Assembly: GCA_011390165.1 (NCBI GenBank)
Contig: JAABSV010000018.1
Coordinates: forward strand, 1-64,000
DNA from: Desulfobulbaceae bacterium
GTDB taxonomy: Bacteria; Desulfobacterota; Desulfobulbia; Desulfobulbales; Desulfocapsaceae
Direction: 5' to 3'
DNA length: 64,000 bases
The notes below the pieces were generated by a model that was not told the DNA's origin, did not search any database, and saw only the letters and a program-made list of their open reading frames with translations. The position numbers and the translations under genes are program-made. Of this stretch, positions 9,422-17,390 are shown in pieces. The first letter of the stretch is position 1, and each line of letters begins with the position of its first letter.

Positions 9422-9616
9422 ATGAGTGGAAAAGAAAATGTTGCCCAGGGCAACAGCAATGACCCGTTTTGGAAATGCGACAAATGTGGCCATACCCTCC
9501 GGACGGCAACCCCGCCGGAAACCTGTCCCAGTTGCCGGGAAAAATGTCTTTTCAAGGATGTTTCCTGCTATACGCCGGACTGCGGTGGGCCCGGGTCAAT
9601 CGACCCCAGGCTCTGA
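9422..9616 (+). CDS. small rubredoxin-like iron protein
   Basis: A 64-residue protein with two Cys pairs arranged like a rubredoxin or the C-terminal domain of rubrerythrin (CDKCGHTL about 28 residues before the next feature, then CPSC), plus two later cysteines (VSCYTPDC). Such proteins bind one Fe(SCys)4 centre and carry electrons in strict anaerobes. The start ATG has a GAGGAACGAGG ribosome site. It lies between thiC and an acyltransferase without an obvious partner oxidase or reductase. The extra C-terminal cysteines are unusual for plain rubredoxin. Family is likely; partner unknown. Confidence 0.75.
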   Translation: MSGKENVAQGNSNDPFWKCDKCGHTLRTATPPETCPSCREKCLFKDVSCYTPDCGGPGSIDPRL

Positions 9617-9706
9617 TAACAGTTGGATTTTTTCTCATTCATGCTATTTTAGCTGACATATGGTTGCTGTGCCGGTACTCTCTCTCCCCTTTACCGAAAT
9701 GGCCTT

Positions 9707-10495
9707 ATGTCCAGCATGCCGTCCACCCACGACCACTATCGTACGGTCAAGCCGGTTATTTCCCTGCCTGCCCGTCTGGCACCGAGTCTAATCTTCTATT
9801 GCCACCTGTTTTGCATCATCCTGCGGGCGAGCAGGGTAGCCAGGGCAGGCGGCTATTCCAGTGAGCAGTGGGTCAACAGCAGCCTTGCGGTGATCAGACA
9901 ACTGGAAGAATGTGGTATGTGTCTGGATGTCGCCGGTATGGATCAGCTGCGTCAAATTAATGGACCGGTGGTTTTTATCGGCAACCATATGAGCATGATG
10001 GAAACCCTGGTTCTCCCCGCGATAATCGAGCCAATCAAGCCGGTGACCTTTGTGGTCAAGGAATCGCTGCTCTCCTACCCGGTGTTCAAGCATGTGATGC
10101 GGGCCCGTCAGCCGATCGCGGTGACGCGGACCAACCCACGGCAGGATCTGCAAACGGTTCTTGGCGAAGGGAGGGAAAAACTGGCCAGCGGTATCTCGAT
10201 CATTGTCTTTCCCCAAACCACCAGGTCACACCACTTCGAGCCGACGCAAATGAGTTCGATCGGGGTGAAACTGGCGAAGAAGGCCGGAGTGCCCATTATC
10301 CCCCTGGCCCTGAAAACCGACAGCTGGCAAAATGGCCGCTGGTTCAAGGATTTTGGCCGGCTGGACGTCGGCAGAACAGCCTTTTTTGCCTTTGGCCCGC
10401 CCCTGTCGGCTGCCGACAAAGAGGGTCAGATGGCGGTCAACCGCTTTATCGAGGAGAAACTTTCCACCTGGCAGGGGGCTTCCTGCCAGGATTGA
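9707..10495 (+). CDS. lysophospholipid/1-acylglycerol-3-phosphate acyltransferase family protein
   Basis: A 262-residue membrane-associated acyltransferase of the PlsC superfamily. Residues about 26-45 form a hydrophobic segment. Motif I reads NHMSMMET (near residue 91), so the usual H-x4-D catalytic pair appears as H-x4-E. Motif III is FPQTTRS (near 168) in place of the more common FPEGTRS, and motif IV is GVPIIPLAL (near 197). These replacements are consistent with one another and suggest a distinct subfamily rather than decay. Substrates cannot be assigned; phosphatidic acid synthesis or remodelling of an envelope lipid is plausible. The chosen start lacks a strong ribosome site; the second Met at 9716 is possible. 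Confidence 0.8.
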   Translation: MSSMPSTHDHYRTVKPVISLPARLAPSLIFYCHLFCIILRASRVARAGGYSSEQWVNSSLAVIRQLEECGMCLDVAGMDQLRQINGPVVFIGNHMSMMETLVLPAIIEPIKPVTFVVKESLLSYPVFKHVMRARQPIAVTRTNPRQDLQTVLGEGREKLASGISIIVFPQTTRSHHFEPTQMSSIGVKLAKKAGVPIIPLALKTDSWQNGRWFKDFGRLDVGRTAFFAFGPPLSAADKEGQMAVNRFIEEKLSTWQGASCQD

Positions 10496-10559
10496 TGAGA
10501 AACGAAGAAAGGGTCGGGGCAAGAGCGGGCGGATACCGGGGCGGGGTGGCTAAACTGTC

Positions 10560-10925
10560 TTAGAGTTCGTCGTCGAGGGTGGGATCGTCATCCTCGACCA
10601 GTTCGTCGTCGATTCCCTCATCGACCTCATCGACCTCATCTTCCACTTCTTCGTCCAGATCACTCCCCTCCTCGTCTTCCACTGGCTCGTCGATTTCCGG
10701 GTCGATTTCTTCTTGTTGCCGGATCGCCTTGGGAATTTTCGATTCGGGAAGGACCATTTCAGTGATTTTGGCCACCTCGTCCTTCAGGTCGGGGTCCTGC
10801 CGGCAGACCGGGCAAGAGCTGATATGCTGTTCCATGAAGGAAACCATACGGGCAGGGGCCATGGTCTCCTCTCGGACATGAAGATACCAGGACTTGATCA
10901 TTTGTATCAATCTGTCACACTGCAT
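10560..10925 (-). CDS. small protein with Cys/His cluster and strongly acidic tail
   Basis: A 121-residue protein of unknown function. The first 45 residues contain C3 and an H-x3-C-x2-C motif (HISSCPVC), a spacing seen in anti-sigma-factor zinc domains. A linker follows, and then from about residue 75 to the end a tail composed almost entirely of Glu and Asp. The opposite-strand frame over the tail is Ser-rich only because the acidic codons are mirrored. It could be an anti-sigma-like regulator or a nucleic-acid mimic, but nothing in the neighbourhood (acyltransferase, tRNA-Sec) supports a specific job. Confidence 0.6.
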   Translation of the reverse strand: MQCDRLIQMIKSWYLHVREETMAPARMVSFMEQHISSCPVCRQDPDLKDEVAKITEMVLPESKIPKAIRQQEEIDPEIDEPVEDEEGSDLDEEVEDEVDEVDEGIDDELVEDDDPTLDDEL

Positions 10926-11075
10926 GCTTTTCCGCTGTCGTCCTGCCAGGGTAAATGGTTACGGTCTTTGCCGGTTTTTTCCTCGTAACAGGCGGACCAA
11001 TATAATAACTAGTTGTTTTCAAGGTCAACAAATATTAGTATAGTGCCAACCTTTTGAGGCCTGTCAAAGGGCAGG

Positions 11076-11173
11076 GGAAGTGGATAGGGCACTGGTGGCT
11101 CTCCCGGACTTCAAATCCGGTGTAGCGGGTTAATAGCCTGTTAGGTGGGTTCGATTCCCATGCACTTCCGCCA
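11076..11173 (+). tRNA. selC: tRNA-Sec (anticodon TCA)
   Basis: A 98-nt tRNA with an encoded CCA end. The acceptor arms GGAAGTG and CACTTCC pair perfectly, the anticodon stem CCGGA/TCCGG encloses a loop with TCA at 11111-11113, and there is a long variable arm and a T-arm of GTGGG-loop-CCCAT. The long acceptor and variable arms and the UCA anticodon identify selenocysteine tRNA. selA, selB and selD are not in the window. Confidence 0.95.
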
Positions 11174-11275
11174 AGCTCAGGCCTTCTTCGGTCTCTTCTC
11201 CCAGCCCTCTCCCCAGCCCTTCACCCAGGCTTCTTTCGAACCTGCGGGCGTTACGGCGGTAAAGCCCACTCTCCT

Positions 11276-12169
11276 CTACTCCAGACCCTTTTCTCCCCCT
11301 CCCTGGCGCAACAGCGGGTGGCCCATACTCTGGCGCTGCTGAACGTAGCCCTCGGCCACCTTCCTGGCAATGTTGCGTATTCGGCCGATATACCTGGTGC
11401 GCTCGTTGACGCTGATCGCCTTCCGGGCGTCGAGCAGGTTAAAGGTATGGGAACATTTCAGGCAGTAATCGTAGGCCGGCAGGATAAGTCCCATCGCCAC
11501 CAGACGGAGTGCCTCCTCTTCGTAACTATCGAAAAAGATCAAGAGCTTTTCGACATTTGCCGCTTCGAAATTGAAGGTGGAGAATTCCACCTCCGCCTGG
11601 TGAAAGATCTCGCCGTAACTTATTTCGTTGTTCCAGGCGATCTGGTAGACGCTGTCCACCCCCTGCAGGTACATGGCGATACGCTCCAGTCCGTAGGTGA
11701 TCTCGACGGTGGTGGGGTGCAAATCAATGGATCCAGCCTGCTGGAAGTAGGTAAACTGGGTAATCTCCATGCCGTCCAGCCACACCTCCCAGCCGAGACC
11801 GGAGGCACCAAGGGTGGGCGATTCCCAGTCGTCCTCGACGAAACGGATATCATGCTCAAGCAGGTTGAGGCCGAAACGGCGAAGGCTGCCGAGGTAGAGT
11901 TCCTGGACATCAGGCGGGGAGGGTTTTATCACCACCTGATACTGGTAGTAGTGTTGCAGACGGTTGGGGTTTTCGCCGTAACGGCCATCGGTGGGGCGAC
12001 GAGAGGGCTGCGGGTAGGCTGCCTTCCAGGGCTCCGGCCCGAGGGCCCGCAGGAGGGTAGCCGGATGGAAGGTGCCGGCACCGACCTCCATATCGTAAGG
12101 CTGCTGGACGACACAGCCCTGCTCAGCCCAGTAGCTGCTCAGTTGGAAGATGATCTCTTGAAAATTCAT
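11276..12169 (-). CDS. glyQ: glycyl-tRNA synthetase alpha subunit
   Basis: A 297-residue class II aminoacyl-tRNA synthetase subunit of the bacterial alpha2beta2 type. It begins [19 protein letters not shown] and contains the family stretches [28 protein letters not shown] and [21 protein letters not shown] (quoted in part). The start at 12169 is chosen because the 32 upstream codons do not resemble the family and AGGAGAC precedes it. The beta subunit gene glyS, usually directly downstream, is not here: tRNA-Sec follows on the other strand. The partner must be encoded elsewhere. Confidence 0.95.
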   Translation of the reverse strand: MNFQEIIFQLSSYWAEQGCVVQQPYDMEVGAGTFHPATLLRALGPEPWKAAYPQPSRRPTDGRYGENPNRLQHYYQYQVVIKPSPPDVQELYLGSLRRFGLNLLEHDIRFVEDDWESPTLGASGLGWEVWLDGMEITQFTYFQQAGSIDLHPTTVEITYGLERIAMYLQGVDSVYQIAWNNEISYGEIFHQAEVEFSTFNFEAANVEKLLIFFDSYEEEALRLVAMGLILPAYDYCLKCSHTFNLLDARKAISVNERTRYIGRIRNIARKVAEGYVQQRQSMGHPLLRQGGGEKGLE

Positions 12170-12389
12170 GCAGTGTCCCAGTCTCCTGTTGTCCTTCGCC
12201 GGCGTAGTATCCGGCGGGGAGGTATGCTTCCGGCGGAAAGGAGCCAGCCGGCCGGGGGCCGGCACCGCCCCTGCGATGCCCTGCTAGTATAGTTGCTCTC
12301 TTGACTTTTGTCCATGGGATCATAAAGTATCGCCGCACTTGTCCCCGGACCGGGGATGACCACCTCTCCCCCATTACCTTAAGATACCC

Positions 12390-12821
12390 ATGCAACAACT
12401 TGCGGATATTCAACAGCAGGAAGCCATTCGGCAACTCCTCGGCGAGGCGCGATCCATTGCCATTGTCGGCCTCTCCCCCAAGGAGCAGAGGCCGAGCAAC
12501 ATGGTTGGCCGCTACCTGCTTGCCGCCGGTTACCGAATTTTTCCGGTCAACCCGGGCCAGGAGAGCATCTTCGATCTTCCCTGCTTTGCCGACCTGGCCT
12601 CGCTGCCCGAGCCGGTTGATATTGTCGATATCTTCCGTCGCAGCGAGGATATTCCGCAAATTGTCGAACAGGTCCTAGCCATGGCCCCGTTGCCCAGGGC
12701 AATCTGGATGCAGCAGGGCATTGTCCACCACGGGGCAGCCGAACTGGCCCGCCAACAGGGGCTGCTGGTGGTGATGGACCGTTGCCTGAAGGTAGACCAT
12801 CAGAACCTCTCTGCCAGGTAA
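12390..12821 (+). CDS. CoA-binding domain protein
   Basis: A 143-residue protein that is essentially one Rossmann-type CoA-binding domain (PF13380-like). The motif IAIVGLSPKEQRPSN near residue 20 is the nucleotide loop, followed by YRIFPVNPG and VDIVDIFRRSED. Such stand-alone proteins (YccU-like) resemble the N-terminal domain of ADP-forming acyl-CoA synthetase but lack the ligase domains. Their cellular role is not settled. It lies 9 bases upstream of uvrA and is likely co-transcribed with it, probably by position rather than function. Confidence 0.85.
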   Translation: MQQLADIQQQEAIRQLLGEARSIAIVGLSPKEQRPSNMVGRYLLAAGYRIFPVNPGQESIFDLPCFADLASLPEPVDIVDIFRRSEDIPQIVEQVLAMAPLPRAIWMQQGIVHHGAAELARQQGLLVVMDRCLKVDHQNLSAR

Positions 12822-12830
12822 CCGGTTCGC

Positions 12831-15665
12831 ATGGAACCACAACTCCTCACCATCCGTGGCGCACGGATGCACAACCTGAAGAATATCGATGTCGATCTGC
12901 CCCGCAACCGGTTGGTGCTGTTCACCGGCCTCTCCGGGTCGGGTAAATCGACCCTTGCCTTTGATACCCTCTATGCCGAAGGGCAGCGACGCTATGTCGA
13001 GTCACTCTCCACCTATGCCCGCCAGTTTCTCGGCCAGATGGATAAACCCGATGTCGATGCCCTGGAGGGGCTGTCGCCGGCGGTTTCCATTGAACAGAAA
13101 ACCACCAGCAAAAATCCCCGTTCCACGGTCGGCACGGTAACCGAAATTTACGACCACCTTCGTCTCCTCTACGCCCGCTGCGGCCGGCCGCACTGCCACC
13201 AGTGTGGCAATCCGATACAGGCCCAGTCCATTGAGGATATGGTCGACACCCTGCTTCGCCAGCCGGAGGGGCAGAAGGTGATCCTCTTGGCACCGCTGGT
13301 CACTGCCAGAAAGGGGCGGCACGAACAGCTGCTGGCCCGGTTGCGCAAGGAGGGTTTTGTCCGGGTGCGGGTCAACGGCGATATCCTCCATACCGACGAT
13401 GTCATCAATCTCGACAAGAACAAAAAACACTCCATTCAAGTGGTGGTGGACCGTCTGCTGATCAAGGGAGACATCCGCCGCCGGCTCACCGATTCGGTGA
13501 CCACCGCCGTGCAACTGGCCGAGGGGCTGCTCCAGGTCCTCTTCCCCGACGACGGCAGCGAGCAGCTGTTCAGTGAACATGCCGCCTGCCACAGTTGCGG
13601 TATCTCCTTGCCGCCGATCACCACCCAGCTCTTCTCCTTCAACAATCCGCAAGGGGCCTGTGTCGAGTGCGGCGGGCTTGGTGTGAAGCAGTTCTTTGAC
13701 CAGGCCCTGGTGGTCCCGGATGGTGAAAAGGCGATTCGCGACGGCGCCATCGCCCCCTGGGGATGGCGTCGGGACGACTCCTATACCGGCCATCTGCTGG
13801 AGGCGGTGGCCAGACACTATAAGGTCTCCCTGACTACCCCCTTTCGCCGCCTCCCCCCGAAGGTTCAGGAGGTTATTCTCTATGGCTCCGGCCAAGAGGA
13901 GGTCACCTTCCACTATCGCAACGGCCAGCGTAGCACCAGGGCGGTGAAGCGCTTCGAAGGGGTGATCCCTCAGTTGGACCGCCGTTTTCGCGAAACCCAG
14001 TCACCCATGGTCCGGGAAGAGCTGAGTCGCTACATGAACGAGCAGCGCTGCCCCCTCTGTGCCGGGGCCAGGCTGAAGCCGGAGGCGCTGGCGGTCCGGG
14101 TCGGCAGCTGGTCAATCCATCAACTCACCTCATTTTCCATCCTCCGCTTGCTGGAGGAGCTGCCGTTGCTCCCCTTTACTCCCCGGGAAAGGAAGATCGG
14201 CGAACCGATTCTGAAAGAGATTGTCGACCGCCTCTCCTTTCTGGAAGATGTCGGCCTCGGCTATCTCACCCTGGAACGGCGGGCCGGCAGTCTCTCCGGG
14301 GGGGAGGCGCAGCGGATCCGCCTTGCCTCGCAGATCGGTTCACGCCTCGCCGGAGTCCTCTATATTCTCGACGAACCCAGTATCGGCCTGCACCAGCGGG
14401 ACAACCACAAACTGATCAACACCCTGCTCGAACTTCGCGACCTCGGCAACAGTGTGATCGTCGTCGAACACGATACCGACACCATCCTCGCCGCCGACCA
14501 TGTCCTCGACATGGGGCCCGGCGCCGGGATACACGGCGGCAGGGTGGTCTACAACGGCAATGTCGCCGGCTTGCTCGCCAGCCCGGACTCGGCCACCGGC
14601 GCCTACCTTTCCGGTCGTCTGGCCATAGCCACCCCGGCCCGTCGCCGAACGGTCAACCTGGCCGCCAGACAATGTCTGCTCCTCCACAACGCCCATACCA
14701 ACAACCTCAAGCACCTTTCGGTCTCCTTTCCCCTGGGGGTGATGGTCTGCGTCACCGGGGTTTCCGGCTCAGGGAAAAGTTCTCTGGTCATGGAGACCCT
14801 CTACCGCCTGGCCCGCAGTGGCCTGAATACCCGGACGAACGAGGTACGCCAGGACGAGACGAGACTGAGCGGGCTCGCCCTGATCGACAAGATAATCGAT
14901 ATCGACCAGAGTCCCATCGGCCGCACCCCCCGCTCCAACCCGGCAACCTATACCGGGGTGTTCACCCCCATCCGCGACCTCTTCGCCCAGTTGCCGGAGT
15001 CGAGGTCGCGGGGGTACAAACCCGGTCGCTTCAGTTTCAATATCAAGGGAGGGCGTTGTGAGGCCTGTGAGGGTGAGGGGGTGAATCGCATCGTGATGCA
15101 CTTTCTCCCCGATATCTACGTGGAGTGCGAGAGTTGCAAGGGGCGTCGCTACAACAGCGCCACCCTGGAAGTCAGTTATCGTGGCCGAAACATCCACCAG
15201 ATCTTGGCGATGACCGTTGAGGAGGCGCTGGAGTTCTTCCAGAACATCCCGGTCATCAAAAATCGCCTGCAGACCCTTAACGATGTCGGCCTCGGCTACA
15301 TCTCCCTGGGCCAGTCGTCGGTGACCCTTTCCGGCGGTGAGGCGCAGCGGGTGAAACTTGCCAAGGAACTGTCCGGACGAAGCAGCGGCAAGACCCTCTA
15401 CATTCTCGACGAACCGACCACCGGCCTTCACCCCGCCGACATCCAGCATCTCCTCAATGTCCTCAACCGACTGGTGGATCAGGGCAACACGGTGGTGGTG
15501 ATCGAGCACAATCTTGATGTGGTCAAGACCGCCGATTGGATCATTGATATCGGCCCGGAGGGTGGCGATGGCGGCGGAACCATTGTTGCCGTCGGCCCGC
15601 CGGAAAAAATTCGTCAGATGCCGGAGTCGCACACCGGCCAGTTTCTCGACCAGGTATTGCCTTGA
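12831..15665 (+). CDS. uvrA: excinuclease ABC subunit A
   Basis: UvrA scans DNA for bulky damage and loads UvrB in nucleotide excision repair. This 944-residue copy has the full double-ABC layout: first Walker A GLSGSGKST (about residues 31-39), the interrupting UvrB-binding and zinc regions with CxxC pairs (CHQCG, CHSCG, CVECGG), the first signature LSGGEAQR (about 488), the second Walker A GVSGSGKSS (about 645), a zinc finger CEACEGEG and CESCKG, and the second LSGGEAQR followed by ILDEPTTGLHPAD. Length is normal. A single ATG start fits well with the upstream gene 9 bases away. Confidence 0.98.
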   Translation: MEPQLLTIRGARMHNLKNIDVDLPRNRLVLFTGLSGSGKSTLAFDTLYAEGQRRYVESLSTYARQFLGQMDKPDVDALEGLSPAVSIEQKTTSKNPRSTVGTVTEIYDHLRLLYARCGRPHCHQCGNPIQAQSIEDMVDTLLRQPEGQKVILLAPLVTARKGRHEQLLARLRKEGFVRVRVNGDILHTDDVINLDKNKKHSIQVVVDRLLIKGDIRRRLTDSVTTAVQLAEGLLQVLFPDDGSEQLFSEHAACHSCGISLPPITTQLFSFNNPQGACVECGGLGVKQFFDQALVVPDGEKAIRDGAIAPWGWRRDDSYTGHLLEAVARHYKVSLTTPFRRLPPKVQEVILYGSGQEEVTFHYRNGQRSTRAVKRFEGVIPQLDRRFRETQSPMVREELSRYMNEQRCPLCAGARLKPEALAVRVGSWSIHQLTSFSILRLLEELPLLPFTPRERKIGEPILKEIVDRLSFLEDVGLGYLTLERRAGSLSGGEAQRIRLASQIGSRLAGVLYILDEPSIGLHQRDNHKLINTLLELRDLGNSVIVVEHDTDTILAADHVLDMGPGAGIHGGRVVYNGNVAGLLASPDSATGAYLSGRLAIATPARRRTVNLAARQCLLLHNAHTNNLKHLSVSFPLGVMVCVTGVSGSGKSSLVMETLYRLARSGLNTRTNEVRQDETRLSGLALIDKIIDIDQSPIGRTPRSNPATYTGVFTPIRDLFAQLPESRSRGYKPGRFSFNIKGGRCEACEGEGVNRIVMHFLPDIYVECESCKGRRYNSATLEVSYRGRNIHQILAMTVEEALEFFQNIPVIKNRLQTLNDVGLGYISLGQSSVTLSGGEAQRVKLAKELSGRSSGKTLYILDEPTTGLHPADIQHLLNVLNRLVDQGNTVVVIEHNLDVVKTADWIIDIGPEGGDGGGTIVAVGPPEKIRQMPESHTGQFLDQVLP

Positions 15666-15770
15666 ACGGAGAAGGTTTCAGCCAGACTGACCGCAGATGG
15701 CTGGCGGTTACGGCTTGCTGCGAACCCTGGACTCTCCACCCCGATTCCAACCAGCCAACAAAGGAGTGTC

Positions 15771-16247
15771 ATGGCCGAACAGAATGGTACCACCCCCCCG
15801 GCAAAGCCGGAGTTCCGCATGCAGAAGATGTATCTGAAGGATTTCTCCTTCGAAAACCCCAACGCGCCGGAGGTGTTCACTAACCAGCAGAAGAAGGAAC
15901 CGGCAGTGGAGGTGAACCTTCAACTCAACCATCGGCAGATGGACCAGGATCACTGGGAGGTCAGCCTGGCTATCACCGCCAAGGTCTCCTCCCGGGAAGA
16001 TGAAAAAATCCTCTTCATTCTCGAGATAGAGCATGCATCGGTGTTTCTTTTAAAAAATATCCCCGAAGAGCATATGTCCATGCTCCTGGCGGTGGATTGC
16101 CCGACCCTGCTTTTCCCCTTTACCCGGCAACTGGTCAGTCAGGTCTCCCTGGATGGGGGCTTTGTTCCTTTCCTGATGGAACCGGTAAATTTCATGGCCC
16201 TGTACCAGAACTCGCTGAAGAAAAAAGAGGCGGCTCAGACAAACTGA
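15771..16247 (+). CDS. secB: protein-export chaperone SecB
   Basis: A 158-residue SecB homologue, the tetrameric cytosolic chaperone that hands unfolded preproteins to SecA. The family stretches are FRMQKMYLKDFSFENPNAP (start of the fold), VFLLKNIPEEHMSMLLAV and CPTLLFPFTRQLVSQVSLDGGF (in part). An AAGGAGTGTC ribosome site precedes the ATG. It ends against a strong hairpin that separates it from the convergent pilus operon. Its presence fits a Gram-negative cell with an outer membrane. Confidence 0.95.
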   Translation: MAEQNGTTPPAKPEFRMQKMYLKDFSFENPNAPEVFTNQQKKEPAVEVNLQLNHRQMDQDHWEVSLAITAKVSSREDEKILFILEIEHASVFLLKNIPEEHMSMLLAVDCPTLLFPFTRQLVSQVSLDGGFVPFLMEPVNFMALYQNSLKKKEAAQTN

Positions 16248-16261
16248 ACCGCCCTTCGTCA

Positions 16262-16304
16262 GCAAAAAAAAACCCGTGTCCCGCAACTGCATGGGGGACA
16301 CGGG
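16262..16304 (-). terminator. rho-independent terminator of the pilus operon
   Basis: A GC-rich hairpin (CCCGTGTCCC at 16273-16282 pairing with GGGGGACACGGG at 16293-16304) is flanked on its left by a run of ten A, which is a T-run on the minus strand. It lies 30 bases past the stop of the last minus-strand gene and between two convergent genes. Confidence 0.85.
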
Positions 16305-16333
16305 CCGTTTCCTGCCCTTGACTGGCTTGTCTG

Positions 16334-17338
16334 TTACAGGCCGTGGCTCACAAAGCTGTTCATCAGGGTATCGACCCCTTTCTCAATGGCCAGATTAAAG
16401 AGGGTGTCGTACTGGTTGTCGGCAAAAATCGATTCCGGCGAAACCAGCACCCGTACCCGATTGGTCCAGATGACGTTGCCGGTGGTCGCCTCCTGCACCC
16501 ATACCCGCATCTGCACAACTGCCTGGTCGACCTGGCCACTGCTCTTGGCGACATGGGCGAGCCCTGCCCCGGCAGCGGACCAGAATACGGTGTTGCCGCT
16601 GTTGTCGGCCATGCCGAGAAAGCTCTCGCCGTCATTCCACGGGAGAGTGGTGTAATTGTAGCCGATAATGCCGCCCAGCAGCATCCCGGCGAGCATTTCA
16701 TTTCCGGTATCGTAGCTGTCAGAGCCGGCAAAGCCGTTGAATATCCGGCTGGTGCCACCGAAAACGACCGGCAGTATCCCTCTTTTCCAGGGGATCCAGG
16801 TAGCCTCCTGCCTGGTCTTGTATTCGAGAATCCGCCCGCGAACCACGTAGTCGGCATTGAAGCGCCGCCCCATTTTTGCCAAGACTCCCGGATCGATGGC
16901 GTGGGTGCCGGGGGCGCTGGTAACCTGATTGTTCAGGTTCTGTTGGTAGCCTCTGAGGATACCCTTCATCGTCGACGACCATTCGTTGCCCAATTCGGCA
17001 GCTATACTTTCCGAGACATTGCCGTCATAGGGGGTGGGGCTGACGATCTCTTCAGCCACCAGGTAGCCGAAGATATCCTCCTGCACGACCATACTGAAGC
17101 CATGGTCTACCAGGCGGTCGGTCAGGGCCTCGGTGATGGTCAGGTTGCGCCGGTAGGCACCGGCCAGGTCATCGGCGGCGGTGTAGTCGGCAAAGGGGAG
17201 GATGAGGATGGTCTGCCCCTTGCCGGTGGCAGCCGGGCTCGGGCGGTCGGCTATCTGCAGGGTTTCAACCACTGTCTGGCCGCAACTGCTGAGGATCATC
17301 GCTGCCAGGAGGCAGAGTAAGCATGTGAACTTCCGCAT
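16334..17338 (-). CDS. predicted outer-membrane lipoprotein, last gene of the pilus operon
   Basis: A 334-residue lipoprotein. The start at 17338 (MRKFTCLLCLL) has GGGAG upstream and gives a clean type II signal peptide with lipobox LSSC at about residues 16-19; 13 upstream codons are probably not translated. After the signal comes TILILPFADYT, like the opening of CsgG/TolB-type periplasmic domains, then YVVRGRILEY and a Gly-rich hydrophobic patch (LAGMLLGGIIGY) near residue 215. It lies 52 bases downstream of the secretin gene. A pilot or accessory role for the pilus secretin is possible but unproven. No close family is recognised. Confidence 0.7.
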   Translation of the reverse strand: MRKFTCLLCLLAAMILSSCGQTVVETLQIADRPSPAATGKGQTILILPFADYTAADDLAGAYRRNLTITEALTDRLVDHGFSMVVQEDIFGYLVAEEIVSPTPYDGNVSESIAAELGNEWSSTMKGILRGYQQNLNNQVTSAPGTHAIDPGVLAKMGRRFNADYVVRGRILEYKTRQEATWIPWKRGILPVVFGGTSRIFNGFAGSDSYDTGNEMLAGMLLGGIIGYNYTTLPWNDGESFLGMADNSGNTVFWSAAGAGLAHVAKSSGQVDQAVVQMRVWVQEATTGNVIWTNRVRVLVSPESIFADNQYDTLFNLAIEKGVDTLMNSFVSHGL

Positions 17339-17390
17339 AGTGTTCTCCCTGAATGTTCTCGTTGTATCCCTGTGCAAGGTGTCCAGTTTC

